From Streptomyces spectabilis (GTDB taxonomy: Bacteria > Actinomycetota > Actinomycetes > Streptomycetales > Streptomycetaceae), in the NCBI RefSeq assembly GCF_008704795.1, contig NZ_CP023690.1, positions 5,838,501-5,902,500 of the forward strand: 64,000 bases of DNA, given 5' to 3'. Of this stretch, positions 40,501-49,181 are shown one piece after another. A program made the position numbers and the translations under genes. The stretch's first letter is position 1, and each line of letters begins with the position of its first letter. The notes beneath the pieces are model-generated. The model saw only the letters and a list, made by a program, of their open reading frames with translations. It was not told where the DNA came from and did not search any database.

Positions 40501-41614
40501 CCCCTTGCCCGCGGAACACCTACGGGCCGAGCTGGCGCGGAACCTGTCCAAGAGCGGTGCGCTACGTGGCCCCCAGTGGGAAGCGGCCGTTCTGTCCGTC
40601 CCCCGCGAGGCGTTCCTCGCGCGTGGCTGGTTCGAGTACGAAGAGGGCGGCTGGTACCGGCCCACTGCCGGGGACACCGCTGCGGATCTCGCCCGGATCT
40701 ACGAAGACGACACCCTCGTCACGCAGGTCGCCGGGGCGGTCTTTCCCGACCAGGTCGAGGGGCGTATCGCGGCGGCCCCCTCGTCCTCGTCCACCCTGCC
40801 GAGTCTGGTCGTGCGGATGCTCGAAGACCTGCGGGCGACCGAGGCAACGCGCGTACTGGAGATCGGCACGGGCACGGGCTACTCAACGGCGCTGCTGTGC
40901 CATGTCGTGGGCGAGGACAACGTGATCACGGTGGAAGTCGACGCGGAGGTGTCCGCCCGCGCCGGAATCGCGCTCGCGGGCGCCGGATTCTGGCCCACGC
41001 GGGTGGTCGGTGACGGCCTTGTGGGATGCGAGGACCGGGGCCCGTACGATCGCGTCATCGCCACCTGCGGCGTGCACACGGTGCCAAGTGAATGGCTCGC
41101 TCAGACCCGTCCCGGCGGTGAGGTCCTGGTCACGGTCGGCGGGTGGATGCACGCATCCGAACTCGTACGGCTCACGGTCGCCGACGACGGCACGGCCAGC
41201 GGCCCGGTTCTCGGCGGACAGGTCTCGTTCATGCTGGCCCGCCCACACCTTGCGCCCCCTCTCGAAATCCTGCCGAACTTGGGCGAGGGCGACGCGATCC
41301 CCGCCGAGCTGGGCGCCGATGTACTCGACCACTGGACAGCCCGGTTCGTCGCACAGTTCGCCGCGCCACGCGTACAGCGGCTCACCCTGGAACGGCACGG
41401 CCGACCGGAACACGTGATCATCGACGTGGAGGCCGGATCCTGGGCCGCTGTCTTCGAGGACGGCGGACGATGGATGGTCCGCCAGGGCGGCCCGGCGCGC
41501 CTGTGGGACCAGATCAGCGAACGCGTCACCGGCTGGCAGGCGGACGGGCGCCCGCCCACCGACCGAATGCGACTGCACGTCGGCCCCGACGGGCAACACC
41601 TCACATGGGCGTAG
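40493..41614 (+). CDS. PCMT-like O-methyltransferase of the graspetide system
   Basis: 373 residues; cytoplasmic SAM-dependent enzyme of the protein-L-isoaspartate methyltransferase type. Residues 85-100 carry the family's [17 protein letters not shown] segment. SAM motif I is [15 protein letters not shown] (about 122-136). [20 protein letters not shown] and [11 protein letters not shown] follow. The C-terminal 150 residues are an extension typical of ATP-grasp RiPP clusters. In characterised systems (fuscimiditide type) such enzymes methylate an Asp of the graspetide, which then cyclises to aspartimide. The same is expected here but not shown. Its start overlaps exon 2 of the maturase. Confidence 0.93.
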   Translation: MTDPLPAEHLRAELARNLSKSGALRGPQWEAAVLSVPREAFLARGWFEYEEGGWYRPTAGDTAADLARIYEDDTLVTQVAGAVFPDQVEGRIAAAPSSSSTLPSLVVRMLEDLRATEATRVLEIGTGTGYSTALLCHVVGEDNVITVEVDAEVSARAGIALAGAGFWPTRVVGDGLVGCEDRGPYDRVIATCGVHTVPSEWLAQTRPGGEVLVTVGGWMHASELVRLTVADDGTASGPVLGGQVSFMLARPHLAPPLEILPNLGEGDAIPAELGADVLDHWTARFVAQFAAPRVQRLTLERHGRPEHVIIDVEAGSWAAVFEDGGRWMVRQGGPARLWDQISERVTGWQADGRPPTDRMRLHVGPDGQHLTWA

Positions 41615-41641
41615 CCGCACCCTGACACCCCGAACCGACGG

Positions 41642-41948
41642 TCAAGACTGCTTGTGCCGCTCCCAGTAGGTGGCGAATGGCACAGCGACGGCAAGGGCCC
41701 GGTCCCGGTACCCCCGGTACTCGCTCAGCTGGTCCGCGGGCCAGAAGTCGTGATCCGGCAGCCCCTCCACAGGCTGCTCGATAGTCGGTCCACGGGGACG
41801 GGAGGACGTGGACGCGGGACACCTGCTTGCCCTTGTCGGTCATGGACCGGACTCAGTCGTACTCGGCCCGGGTCTCAAGGCGGAACGCGGTTTGCTCGAA
41901 GGTGTCGAAGAGACGGCCGAATGCTTCACCGGCCAGTTGGGTGTCCAC
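41642..41948 (-). pseudogene. Decayed DUF6879-family gene
   Basis: Three pieces of a DUF6879 protein lie in order on the minus strand but in different frames. First is VDTQLAGEAFGRLFDTFEQT and RAEYD, then a stop (from GTG 41948 with a GAGGGG site). Second is VSRVHVLPSPWTDYR (from 41843). Third is EGLPDHDFW with RALAVAVPFATYWERHKQS, ending at 41642. About 80 internal codons are missing in two deletions. The intact relative at 42030 is divergent from it, so the two were probably a neighbouring pair of duplicates. No function can remain. Confidence 0.72.
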
Positions 41949-42029
41949 GTTTTCCCCTCGTCCTCCGGGCGGAACGGGAAGGGTAGCGTGAGCCGGGCAC
42001 TCGGCTGCGGGTTCTGAGGGAGGCTCTCC

Positions 42030-42554
42030 GTGCTCTTGGATGGTGACGGCTGGCGCCGGTACTTCGACGCTTTCGAGCGGGAAGCGTGGCGATTCGAGGC
42101 ACAGCCCACCTACACCGTGCCCAAGGAGCAGGCCAATGTGGCCCGTTTCCTGCGCGGCGAGGCCAAGCCCGCCGACCACAACGTCCGCTGGCACGAACGG
42201 GTGCGCGGATACGTGGTTTCCGGCAGGTACGTAGGCCGTGTCCGCGTCGTACGCCAACCACTCACGGACTACCAGCGGTACCAGTTCGCGTGGGGAATCC
42301 CCGGCAACATCGCGGCCGGTGAGGACATCCGCGTACTGGACGTGACGCGGGAGGACCACGGCTTGCCGCTCTCCGGCCGGGACTGGTGGATGTTCGACGA
42401 GACCCGGGTGGCCCACCTGAACTTCCGCCCGGACGGCACACAGATCAACCGCGAGGCCTATGAGGGCGACCCCGCCCCCTACCAGCATTGGAAACGGACC
42501 GCCCTGGAACGCGCTGTGCCTTTCGAGGAGTACGTGAAGGGCCTCGACGTGTGA
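42030..42554 (+). CDS. DUF6879-family protein
   Basis: 174 residues from GTG 42030, with GGGAGG 7 bases upstream. It reads WRRYFDAFEREAWRFEAQPT, VARFLRGEAKPADHN, RVRVVRQPLTDYQRYQFAWG, AAGEDIRVLDVTRED and VPFEEYVKG, the layout of small cytoplasmic proteins found beside XRE/DUF397 regulators in Streptomyces. The mixed alpha/beta content and conserved Trp/Asp residues suggest an enzyme-like or adaptor fold, but no activity is known. It lies in the same accessory block as the XRE/DUF397 pair and the graspetide genes. Confidence 0.88.
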   Translation: MLLDGDGWRRYFDAFEREAWRFEAQPTYTVPKEQANVARFLRGEAKPADHNVRWHERVRGYVVSGRYVGRVRVVRQPLTDYQRYQFAWGIPGNIAAGEDIRVLDVTREDHGLPLSGRDWWMFDETRVAHLNFRPDGTQINREAYEGDPAPYQHWKRTALERAVPFEEYVKGLDV

Positions 42555-42687
42555 GCCTGGCGCACCGGCCGGGTGCGCGAACCGGCCCCCGTTGAGGCCC
42601 CGTTGAGTACGCGTTGAACCCCCGCTGGCAGCGTTCCGTGACGGCGGCCGCAGACCACGGCTGCCGGTAAACGGAGGGGACACAGAG

Positions 42688-43362
42688 ATGAAGCGCTCGC
42701 TCAGAGCACTGTTAGCCGGCGTAGTGGCCACCGTGGCGCTCGGTGCCAACGTCGTCGCGGCCGGGACCAGTTCGGCCGACACCTGGCGCGGCAGCGGGTT
42801 CGACCGCAACTGCGCCCGGGGGAACGGGTCGTGGGACCACCTCAGGTCCGGGATGTGTCTGCGCGCGGGGGACCACATCTCGACGCCCATCATCTTCGGC
42901 AGCTCCGGCCCCGGCGGCATGGTGGCCACGCAGGAGGGGTACCGCGCCGATTACCAGCCGGACGGCAACTTCGTCATCTCGCACTGGAAGACCTGGATCC
43001 CGCCGGAGGTCGGCGGGCCGCCCAACTTCACGAAGCTCGCCAAGCTGATCATGCAGTGCGCGGTGGGCGGCGACTGCGGCGAGGGCGACACGGTCGTCGA
43101 CGTGCTGTGGAGCTCCGGCACGAGCGGCCGGAGCGCCGGGGCGGCGGTCATGCAGGGCGACGGCAACTTCGTCGTGTACGACGACGACGGCCGCCCCGTG
43201 TGGAACAGCGGCACGCACGCCTGCCGCGACCGGTACGTGTGGGCCCGCATGCAGCAGGACGGCAACTTCGTCCTGTACAAGGGCCACGCGGCGGGCGAGG
43301 GCGCCGACAAGTGGCGGGCCGTCTGGTCCACCAAGGGCGGCCGCACCGGCGAGCCCTGCTGA
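42688..43362 (+). CDS. Secreted B-type (mannose-binding) lectin-like protein
   Basis: 224 residues. The signal peptide ends at about residue 30 (TSSADT). The mature protein contains bulb-lectin repeats: DYQPDGNFVISHWKTW (about 91), MQGDGNFVVYDDDGRPVWNS (about 155) and MQQDGNFVLYKGHAAG (about 192). These are the Q-x-D-x-N-x-V-x-Y sugar-binding motif, with the first copy lacking the Val-x-Tyr ending. Six cysteines suggest disulfides. It probably binds carbohydrate outside the cell, for example as a bacteriocin-like or adhesion protein. It is convergent with the STAND ATPase gene. Confidence 0.88.
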   Translation: MKRSLRALLAGVVATVALGANVVAAGTSSADTWRGSGFDRNCARGNGSWDHLRSGMCLRAGDHISTPIIFGSSGPGGMVATQEGYRADYQPDGNFVISHWKTWIPPEVGGPPNFTKLAKLIMQCAVGGDCGEGDTVVDVLWSSGTSGRSAGAAVMQGDGNFVVYDDDGRPVWNSGTHACRDRYVWARMQQDGNFVLYKGHAAGEGADKWRAVWSTKGGRTGEPC

Positions 43363-43373
43363 GACACCCAGCG

Positions 43374-46358
43374 TCAGCCGGTGCCACCGTGTTCGGCGAG
43401 GAGACGGTGGCACCGGCGGGCTCGGGCGGCCAGGGGGCCGTCGAGGGGGAAGAGTTCGCTCAGGTACAGGAGCGCTTCCGTGGTGTTCTTCCGGTCCGGA
43501 CGGGAGGACAGGAAGTCGTCGGCCGCCTCGGTTACGTCGTGCGACGGTTCGAGGACCACGCGCTGGAGCAGGCGGAAAACGTGCCTCCTGGCGGACGGGG
43601 GCAGGTCACGTGTGAAGAGCTCTGACCACTGCTCCGCGCCCGCCTCGGGGCCCGACTCGACCGTGTTCAGCATCGCCGTCTCGAAGAGAAGAGCGACGGT
43701 TTCGCCCTGGAGCGCTACAGCCCTGGCGAGGTCGGCCCGCGCTCGGGGGAAGTCCCTGGACTGCCGGTGGGCGACGCCGCGCAGGCGCAGGGGGCGGGCC
43801 TGATCGGGGGCGGCGTCGAGGACGGCGGTGAGGTCTTCGATGGCGTCCTCGCAGCGCCCGGCAAGGCGGTGAGCGTTGCCGCGCCGCGTGAGGACGCTGA
43901 GGTCGTCAGGCTCCGCGTCCACCACGGTGGTGAGGTCCGCGACGGCGTCGTCGAACCGGCCAGCCTCCTGGTGGAGGGCACTGCGGCACAAGAGCGCCAG
44001 CGTGTTCACCGGGTTGAGTTCGAGTACGGCGGCGAAGTCCTCGAGCGCCGGATCGTGCTGCCCGACAATGAAGTACGTGGCTCCGCGCAGCGCGCGCGGA
44101 ACCGTGTCCGTGGGGTCGTGCTCCACCGCCGTGGTGAAGTCGGCGATGGCCGCCTCGTACCGACCGGCCTCCCGGTGGAGCACCGCCCGCTGCGTGAGCG
44201 CGAAGGTGTACCTGGCGTCGAGCCGGAGCGCGCAGGTGTAGTCCGCGATCGCCTCCTCGCCCCGGCCGAGCTTCCGCAGGGCCGTGCCGCGCTGTACGAA
44301 GGCGAACGCGGAGTGAGGGTCAAGCTCCAGGGCGGCGGTGAGGTCCTTGACCGCGTCCTCGTACCGCTCCGTCTTGACGCGCGCGCGGCCGCGCAGCATC
44401 AGAGCCTTCGCGTGGGCCGGATCGGCGTCAAGGGCGGCCGTCAGGTCGGTGATCGCCTCTTCATGGTGGTCGCCCCTGAGACGCAGGGCACCCCGCACGA
44501 CCCTGGCCAGATGGTCGTTGGGGCGCAGGTCGATCACGGTGGTGAAGTCGGCGATGGCGTCGTCGAGTTGGCCGAGCGCCTGATGGGCGCCGCCGCGATG
44601 TCCCCAAGCCGTGGCATCACGGGGATTCAGGGCGACGGCACGGTTCAGCTCGGCGAGGGCCTCCTCGTGGCGGTCGGCGCTGCCGAAGCAGCGGCCGCGC
44701 TGACGATGCGCCCGCCCCCGCCCCTCCACACTCAGCGAGCCGTGCTCAAGGAGCGCGGCAAGGGCGGCCAGCTTGGGCTCGTCCCCGGTGACCGCCGCGT
44801 CCAGCCTCCGGGCCCACGCCAACAACCCGGCGTCCACCGTGTCGTACGCCGCCAGCTGCAGCACGTCCACCCACTGCCTCAGCACCGCCACGTCCTGCCC
44901 GGCGGCGTGGACGGCCTCCTCAAGGGCCGCCGCCAGTTGGCACGTCGGCTGGGCGCACAGGCGGTGGTACGTCTCGTCCAGGCGGTGCCGCAGCCAGCGC
45001 GCGTCGCTCCAGAGCTTCGGCCGGGGCAGGTCCCGCTCGGCGGCGGCACGCCACGCGGCGTGCGCGTCGGCCAGGCGCAAGTGGGTCTCGGTCCACCGCT
45101 GCGGGGAGTGCGCCTGCTGCTGGCGCACCATGCTGGCCCGTACCACCGCGTGGTAGTGCTTGAAATCCCCGTGCCCGCTGACGAAGGGCTGGCCGCACAG
45201 CCAGCCCCACCGGCCCCGCGCCTCCTGCGGCACCGCCGCCGCGAAGACGTCCTCGTTCAGGCGGGGAGCAAGCGCGCACGCGAGGATCGCGTCGCGGTCG
45301 TGGGGATCGTTGACCCATTGCACGAACCGGTCCACGGCCACGTCCACGACATCCGCGTCCGCGCCCACGTCCTCGGCGCTCTCGGGCTCGGCAAGCGCGA
45401 GGAGTTCGACGAGCAGCGGCAGGCCGAGGGATAGACGCAGGACGGCGTCCACCACGCACGGCTCCGTCACCCCGCGCGCCGCGAGCAGCGTCCGCGTCTC
45501 CGTCTCGGTGAACTCCGCGAGCGGTACGTCCACCACGTGCGGCCGCAGTGGTGCCCACGGGCGCTCGGCCAGCACGCCGCGCCCGGCCATCACCACCAGC
45601 ACGTTCATGGGGAGGGTGCCGGAGGGATCTTCGAGGAGGTCGCGCAGCCACTCGTCCAGGAGGCCGCCGGTCTGTTCCCACGTGTCGAAGAACAGCACCA
45701 CCCACGGGTGCCTTCCGCACAACCGGCCGAGCTCCGCGACGAACGCCCGGTTCATGCCCGACGCGTCCACGCCCCGGCCCCGGCGGCCCCGGCCCCGCGC
45801 CCCGGCGCGCAGCCGGTCGAGGCCCTGCGCGGCCGCGTCCGGGCTCGCCATCGACGTGGCCGCGCCCACCCCGGGCAGGAACGACGCCGCGCCGAGCACC
45901 GCCTGCGCCGCGACCCGGCTCGACATCGAGGCGTCGGCCTGGACCGCGTCCGCGCCCTCCGCCAGGAGCAGCTCCGCGGCGGCGGCCTCCTGGTCCTTGC
46001 GGTACTGCTCCGCCGCCTTGTCGAACTCCTTGAGCGGGCCCGCCTGTTCGGCCAGCTGCCGGGCCAGCTCCACCAGGGCCTGCGGCACCCCGTGCGCGTC
46101 GCCCTCGTCCACCACGGCCGTCAGCGCGCCCGCCCGCCGTGCCGCCTCCTGCCACTGCCGCAGCAGCGTGGACTTGCCGACGCCGCCGACGCCCCGCACG
46201 TGGAACAGGAAGTCCGCGGGATCCTGGGACGACGCCGGGTCCTTGGCCAGGTTCTCCGAGAACAGCGACACCTGCGCCTGCCGGCCCACGAACCGCGCCC
46301 GCGTGCGCTCCCGGATCAGCTCGCCCCGCGACCGCCCCCGGCTCCCCGCCCCAGCCAT
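43374..46358 (-). CDS. STAND-type ATPase with C-terminal TPR array
   Basis: 994 residues from ATG 46358 with GGAGGT. The N-terminal ATPase starts RARFVGRQAQVSLFSENL. The P-loop HVRGVGGVGKSTLLRQWQ is at about 53-70, and a Walker B-like WVVLFFDTWEQTGG at about 210-225. A winged-helix-like/helical middle follows. From about 570 to 960 the protein is built of about ten tetratricopeptide repeats (e.g. RGGAHQALGQLDDAIADFTT). STAND proteins switch between inactive and oligomeric states on ligand binding and act as regulators, chaperone-like scaffolds or immune sensors. No effector domain or partner is visible, so the role stays open. Confidence 0.87.
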   Translation of the reverse strand: MAGAGSRGRSRGELIRERTRARFVGRQAQVSLFSENLAKDPASSQDPADFLFHVRGVGGVGKSTLLRQWQEAARRAGALTAVVDEGDAHGVPQALVELARQLAEQAGPLKEFDKAAEQYRKDQEAAAAELLLAEGADAVQADASMSSRVAAQAVLGAASFLPGVGAATSMASPDAAAQGLDRLRAGARGRGRRGRGVDASGMNRAFVAELGRLCGRHPWVVLFFDTWEQTGGLLDEWLRDLLEDPSGTLPMNVLVVMAGRGVLAERPWAPLRPHVVDVPLAEFTETETRTLLAARGVTEPCVVDAVLRLSLGLPLLVELLALAEPESAEDVGADADVVDVAVDRFVQWVNDPHDRDAILACALAPRLNEDVFAAAVPQEARGRWGWLCGQPFVSGHGDFKHYHAVVRASMVRQQQAHSPQRWTETHLRLADAHAAWRAAAERDLPRPKLWSDARWLRHRLDETYHRLCAQPTCQLAAALEEAVHAAGQDVAVLRQWVDVLQLAAYDTVDAGLLAWARRLDAAVTGDEPKLAALAALLEHGSLSVEGRGRAHRQRGRCFGSADRHEEALAELNRAVALNPRDATAWGHRGGAHQALGQLDDAIADFTTVIDLRPNDHLARVVRGALRLRGDHHEEAITDLTAALDADPAHAKALMLRGRARVKTERYEDAVKDLTAALELDPHSAFAFVQRGTALRKLGRGEEAIADYTCALRLDARYTFALTQRAVLHREAGRYEAAIADFTTAVEHDPTDTVPRALRGATYFIVGQHDPALEDFAAVLELNPVNTLALLCRSALHQEAGRFDDAVADLTTVVDAEPDDLSVLTRRGNAHRLAGRCEDAIEDLTAVLDAAPDQARPLRLRGVAHRQSRDFPRARADLARAVALQGETVALLFETAMLNTVESGPEAGAEQWSELFTRDLPPSARRHVFRLLQRVVLEPSHDVTEAADDFLSSRPDRKNTTEALLYLSELFPLDGPLAARARRCHRLLAEHGGTG

Positions 46359-46555
46359 GCCCCTACCTCCACCCGGAGCGATGCCCCACCCCGGTCTGCG
46401 CGAGCCCTACGCGCGCCATGCTGCCACTCACCGCGCCGTGGCGCGGGCGGTATGCGCCGCGAGGAGGGGTGGCAGAGGAAAGCCGCAGTGGCGAACGGCG
46501 GGGCCCGGAAGGGGAGGCCCCGCCGTCGTGTGAGGGTGCCGGGTGCGGGAGGGCG

Positions 46556-46903
46556 CTAGCTGCCGAACTTCACGCTGTAGAGCTTGGAGCCGAAGTTGTT
46601 GGAGTACTGGCCGGGTTGGAGGGTGCCCCACTCCCTCTCGCAGTTGGCGTCGAAGTAGACCCTGGCGGTGGCGTTGGTCTGGTTGGACGCGCCAGTCGCG
46701 TGGTAGAGGAGGGTGCACTGGTGGAGGGGCGGGTCGACGATCTGCTGGCTGCCCGCCGTGGCCGACTCGTAGTAGAACGTGCCGCTGGCGTCGGCGTAGG
46801 CGCTGCTCATGGGCAGCGCGGCGAACAGCGTGAGCGCGGCGCCCGAGACCAGGGCCAGACGGCCCAGGCGGCGGCGCGGCGCTTCCTTGCGTGTGGTGGT
46901 CAT
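46556..46903 (-). CDS. Two-cysteine small secreted protein, paralogue 3
   Basis: 115 residues from ATG 46903. The signal peptide ends near PMSSAYA|DAS. The mature part keeps the family outline: SGTFYYESATAGSQQIVDPP, HQCTLLYHATGAS, ARVYFDANCEREWGTLQPG and KLYSVKFGS. So C-x~35-C and the closing S-V-x-F are conserved, but it is the most diverged member and has more Asn, Thr and Ser. It is divergent from paralogue 4. The 197-base gap to the ATPase start contains no gene. Confidence 0.75.
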   Translation of the reverse strand: MTTTRKEAPRRRLGRLALVSGAALTLFAALPMSSAYADASGTFYYESATAGSQQIVDPPLHQCTLLYHATGASNQTNATARVYFDANCEREWGTLQPGQYSNNFGSKLYSVKFGS

Positions 46904-47121
46904 GGGGCAACGGTTGCGCGCGAGAGGCGGGTGCGGCCAGGGAGTACGCCCCTGGGCGGTCGGGAAAGCGGGGCGGGAGGCGTGGGTGCGTCGCCCTGCG
47001 TACGCCCCTCGTGTGCGCCCCTCGTACAGGTGAGTCCGGTGAGGTCGGGGCATATGCGCGGATGTGGGTGGGAAGCGACTGCACGGTCCGTTGTCGTCAA
47101 CCCCCCGAAAGGACCGCGCAC

Positions 47122-47469
47122 ATGCGCTTCCGTACCGCCCTGGCCGCCGCCGCGGGTGCCCTGGCCCTGATCGTCACCCTGCCTACGTCGGCCGCCGCGG
47201 CCGAGGGCCAGTTCCAGTACACGTACACCGGCCTCGACGGCTCTCCCCGTATCGCTGTCATTGACGACCCGGAGAGCTGGGAGTGCCACACCCTGCCCGA
47301 GGTGGCTGACCCGGGAGCCAGCTCGCCCGCGCACTCGCCGCGCAACAGGACGGACGAGTACGCCACGGTCTTCACGGGGCCGGACTGCGACGGTGACTCC
47401 TTCACGCTGCGGCCCCACACCGGCTACGGCTCCGAGCGCCTGAAGCTCCGCTCGGTCCTGTTCTTCTGA
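47122..47469 (+). CDS. Two-cysteine small secreted protein, paralogue 4
   Basis: 115 residues from ATG 47122 with GAAAGGA. The signal peptide (AGALALIVTLPTSAAAA|EGQ) is closely related to paralogues 1 and 2. The mature part reads GQFQYTYTGLDGSPRIAVID, ECHTLPEVADPG, ATVFTGPDCDGDSFTLRPHT and RLKLRSVLFF. The fold is probably a small beta structure with one disulfide. It lies divergently next to paralogue 3, so both share a 218-base control region. Confidence 0.8.
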   Translation: MRFRTALAAAAGALALIVTLPTSAAAAEGQFQYTYTGLDGSPRIAVIDDPESWECHTLPEVADPGASSPAHSPRNRTDEYATVFTGPDCDGDSFTLRPHTGYGSERLKLRSVLFF

Positions 47470-47490
47470 CGCGCGCCAGCCGGAACGGCC

Positions 47491-47527
47491 CGCGCCGCCC
47501 GCGCTCTTCGTGAGCGTGGGCGGCGCG
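47491..47527. terminator. Bidirectional terminator
   Basis: A 16-bp stem with one G-T pair (47491-47506 with 47512-47527) around TTCGT lies between the secreted gene and the convergent deacetylase-like gene. Confidence 0.88.
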
Positions 47528-47551
47528 TTGGGTGCGTACCGGTGGGGGCGT

Positions 47552-48418
47552 TCAGTTCCGCTGGGTCCGGAAGTGCTCCGCTATCTCGTCCGACGTCGTC
47601 GTCCACACGCCGGGGTGGTTCACGATGTACTCCAGGGCCTGGTCCAGGTACTTGGCGCGGAACGCCTGGCCGATGACGAAGGGGTGCAGGGCCAGCGGCA
47701 TGACGCGCCCGCTGTCCGTGGCCTCCGCCTCGGCGTACAGCTGGTCGACCTGGTCCTTGAGCATCTGCACGAAGTCCGGGCCCGACGTGTGCTTGCTGAC
47801 GAACAGGCCGATGTCGTTCAGCTCCACCGTGTACGGCACGCTCAGGACGCCCGGCTCGTTCAGGGCGAAGGGCTGGTCGTCGGCCGTCCAGTCCAGTACG
47901 TAGTCGATGCCCAACTCCTTCGCCAGGCGCGGGGTGTTGAACGTCTGGGTCAGGCCCGGACCCATCCAGCCGCGCGGCCGCGTCCCCGTCGTCCGCTCGA
48001 TCGTCTCGACGATGTCCTTGAGGGCCGCGCGCTCCTCGTCCTCCGTGAGGCCGGTGTGCAGGTCCGAGTTGGTCTTGCCGTGCGCGAGCCACGCCCAGTT
48101 CCGCTCCCGGCCCGCCTCGATGATCTGCGGGTAGCGGTCGCCGACGTCGGAGTTGAGCAGGACGCTGGCGCGCACCCCGTGCCGGTCCAGGGTCTCCATG
48201 GTGCGCCAGAAGCCCACCCGCGCCCCGTAGTCGCGCCAGCCGTGGTTGAGCGGGTCGGGGGTCAGCTCCATGGTGCCCGGGTAGATGCTCGTGGAGGGCT
48301 TGCCGATCTCGAAGTGCTCGACGTTCAGGCCGATGTAGAAGGCGACGCGCTTGCCTTCCGGCCAGTGGAGCGGCTCGCGCTCGACGATGGGGCTGTAGTC
48401 GTAGAGCTTGTTGTCCAT
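47552..48418 (-). CDS. Polysaccharide deacetylase/PuuE-type family protein
   Basis: 288 residues from ATG 48418 (AGAGGGT 8 bases upstream). The NodB-like barrel of the PuuE/allantoinase subgroup shows VAFYIGLNVEHFEIG, HGWRDYGARVGFWRTMETLD, GVRASVLLNSDVGDRYPQII, GRERNWAWLAHGKTNSDLHT and VMPLALHPFVIGQAFR. The catalytic Asp/His positions of classical chitin deacetylases are partly changed (NVEHF in place of D-D/H), as in cytoplasmic relatives acting on ureides or small amides. There is no signal peptide, so cell-wall deacetylation is unlikely. Substrate unknown. Confidence 0.85.
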   Translation of the reverse strand: MDNKLYDYSPIVEREPLHWPEGKRVAFYIGLNVEHFEIGKPSTSIYPGTMELTPDPLNHGWRDYGARVGFWRTMETLDRHGVRASVLLNSDVGDRYPQIIEAGRERNWAWLAHGKTNSDLHTGLTEDEERAALKDIVETIERTTGTRPRGWMGPGLTQTFNTPRLAKELGIDYVLDWTADDQPFALNEPGVLSVPYTVELNDIGLFVSKHTSGPDFVQMLKDQVDQLYAEAEATDSGRVMPLALHPFVIGQAFRAKYLDQALEYIVNHPGVWTTTSDEIAEHFRTQRN

Positions 48419-48509
48419 CACGATCACCCTCTGGAGTGGTTCGAGCGGCCTGCGGTGGCCGCCGCCCGCGGTGTTTCCCTCCCGCTTGCGTGCCTCCATC
48501 GTCAAACCC

Positions 48510-49181
48510 TCACACTGATGTGAAGGTCAAGGCGGCCTCGGCTGTGACGCCCGTCACGCGGGGTGGGGGGGCGGGTTCCTGGGCCGGGAGCAGCTCGTCG
48601 AGCGCCGCGTCCAGGATCTCGAACGCGCCCGCCCCCGCCTCCGCCTCCGCGCCCGCCGTCAGCGAGTCGTACACGTACCGCACCGACGTCCGCTCCGGCG
48701 CGATCCCGCAGTACTCCGAGATCCCCTTGCGGAGCACCCGCGTCACCGTCTCCTGCCAGCCCGCGTCCACGAACTTCGCCCGGTCGTACGCCGTCAGTCC
48801 GAGCCACAGCATCCGGGTCCGGGCGAGCGGGCCGCCGCCCCGACGGCGGCCGTACGCGAATCCGTGGTTCCACACCCGGTCGATCCAGCCCTTGAGCAGT
48901 GCCGGAAGGCCGAACCACCACACCGGGAAGACGACCACGATCGCGTCGGCGTCCGCCACCCGCCGCATGTGGGCACGTACTTCGGGAGAGTACGCCTTCT
49001 GCGGATCGGCCCAGTCGGGCTCGTCATCGGGCGTCATCCGGGGGTCGAAACCCTCCGCCTCCAGGTCGAGGAAGTCCACGGCGTGGCCCTCGGCGGTGAG
49101 GCGGTCCCGGGCGTGCCGGGCGAGGCCCGCGGTGAGCGAGTCGGTGCGCGGATGCCCGGTGACGACGAGCACCCTGGCCAT
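48510..49181 (-). CDS. NAD(P)H dehydrogenase (quinone)-like flavoprotein
   Basis: 223 residues. The flavodoxin-like fold of the NQO/MdaB family begins MARVLVVTGHPRTDSLTAGL, with FMN/FAD contacts. DADAIVVVFPVWWFGLPALL and KGWIDRVWNHGFAYG (about 85-115) form the typical quinone-site segment. The C-terminus is an extended, low-complexity tail. The start overlaps the upstream oxidoreductase's stop by one base (TGATG), so they form a two-gene operon. It is a probable two-electron quinone or xenobiotic reductase. Confidence 0.92.
   Translation of the reverse strand: MARVLVVTGHPRTDSLTAGLARHARDRLTAEGHAVDFLDLEAEGFDPRMTPDDEPDWADPQKAYSPEVRAHMRRVADADAIVVVFPVWWFGLPALLKGWIDRVWNHGFAYGRRRGGGPLARTRMLWLGLTAYDRAKFVDAGWQETVTRVLRKGISEYCGIAPERTSVRYVYDSLTAGAEAEAGAGAFEILDAALDELLPAQEPAPPPRVTGVTAEAALTFTSV

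Noticed and set aside
41808..42017. 69-residue plus-strand frame
   Set aside because: It is antisense to the DUF6879 remnant, whose pieces match a known family in order.
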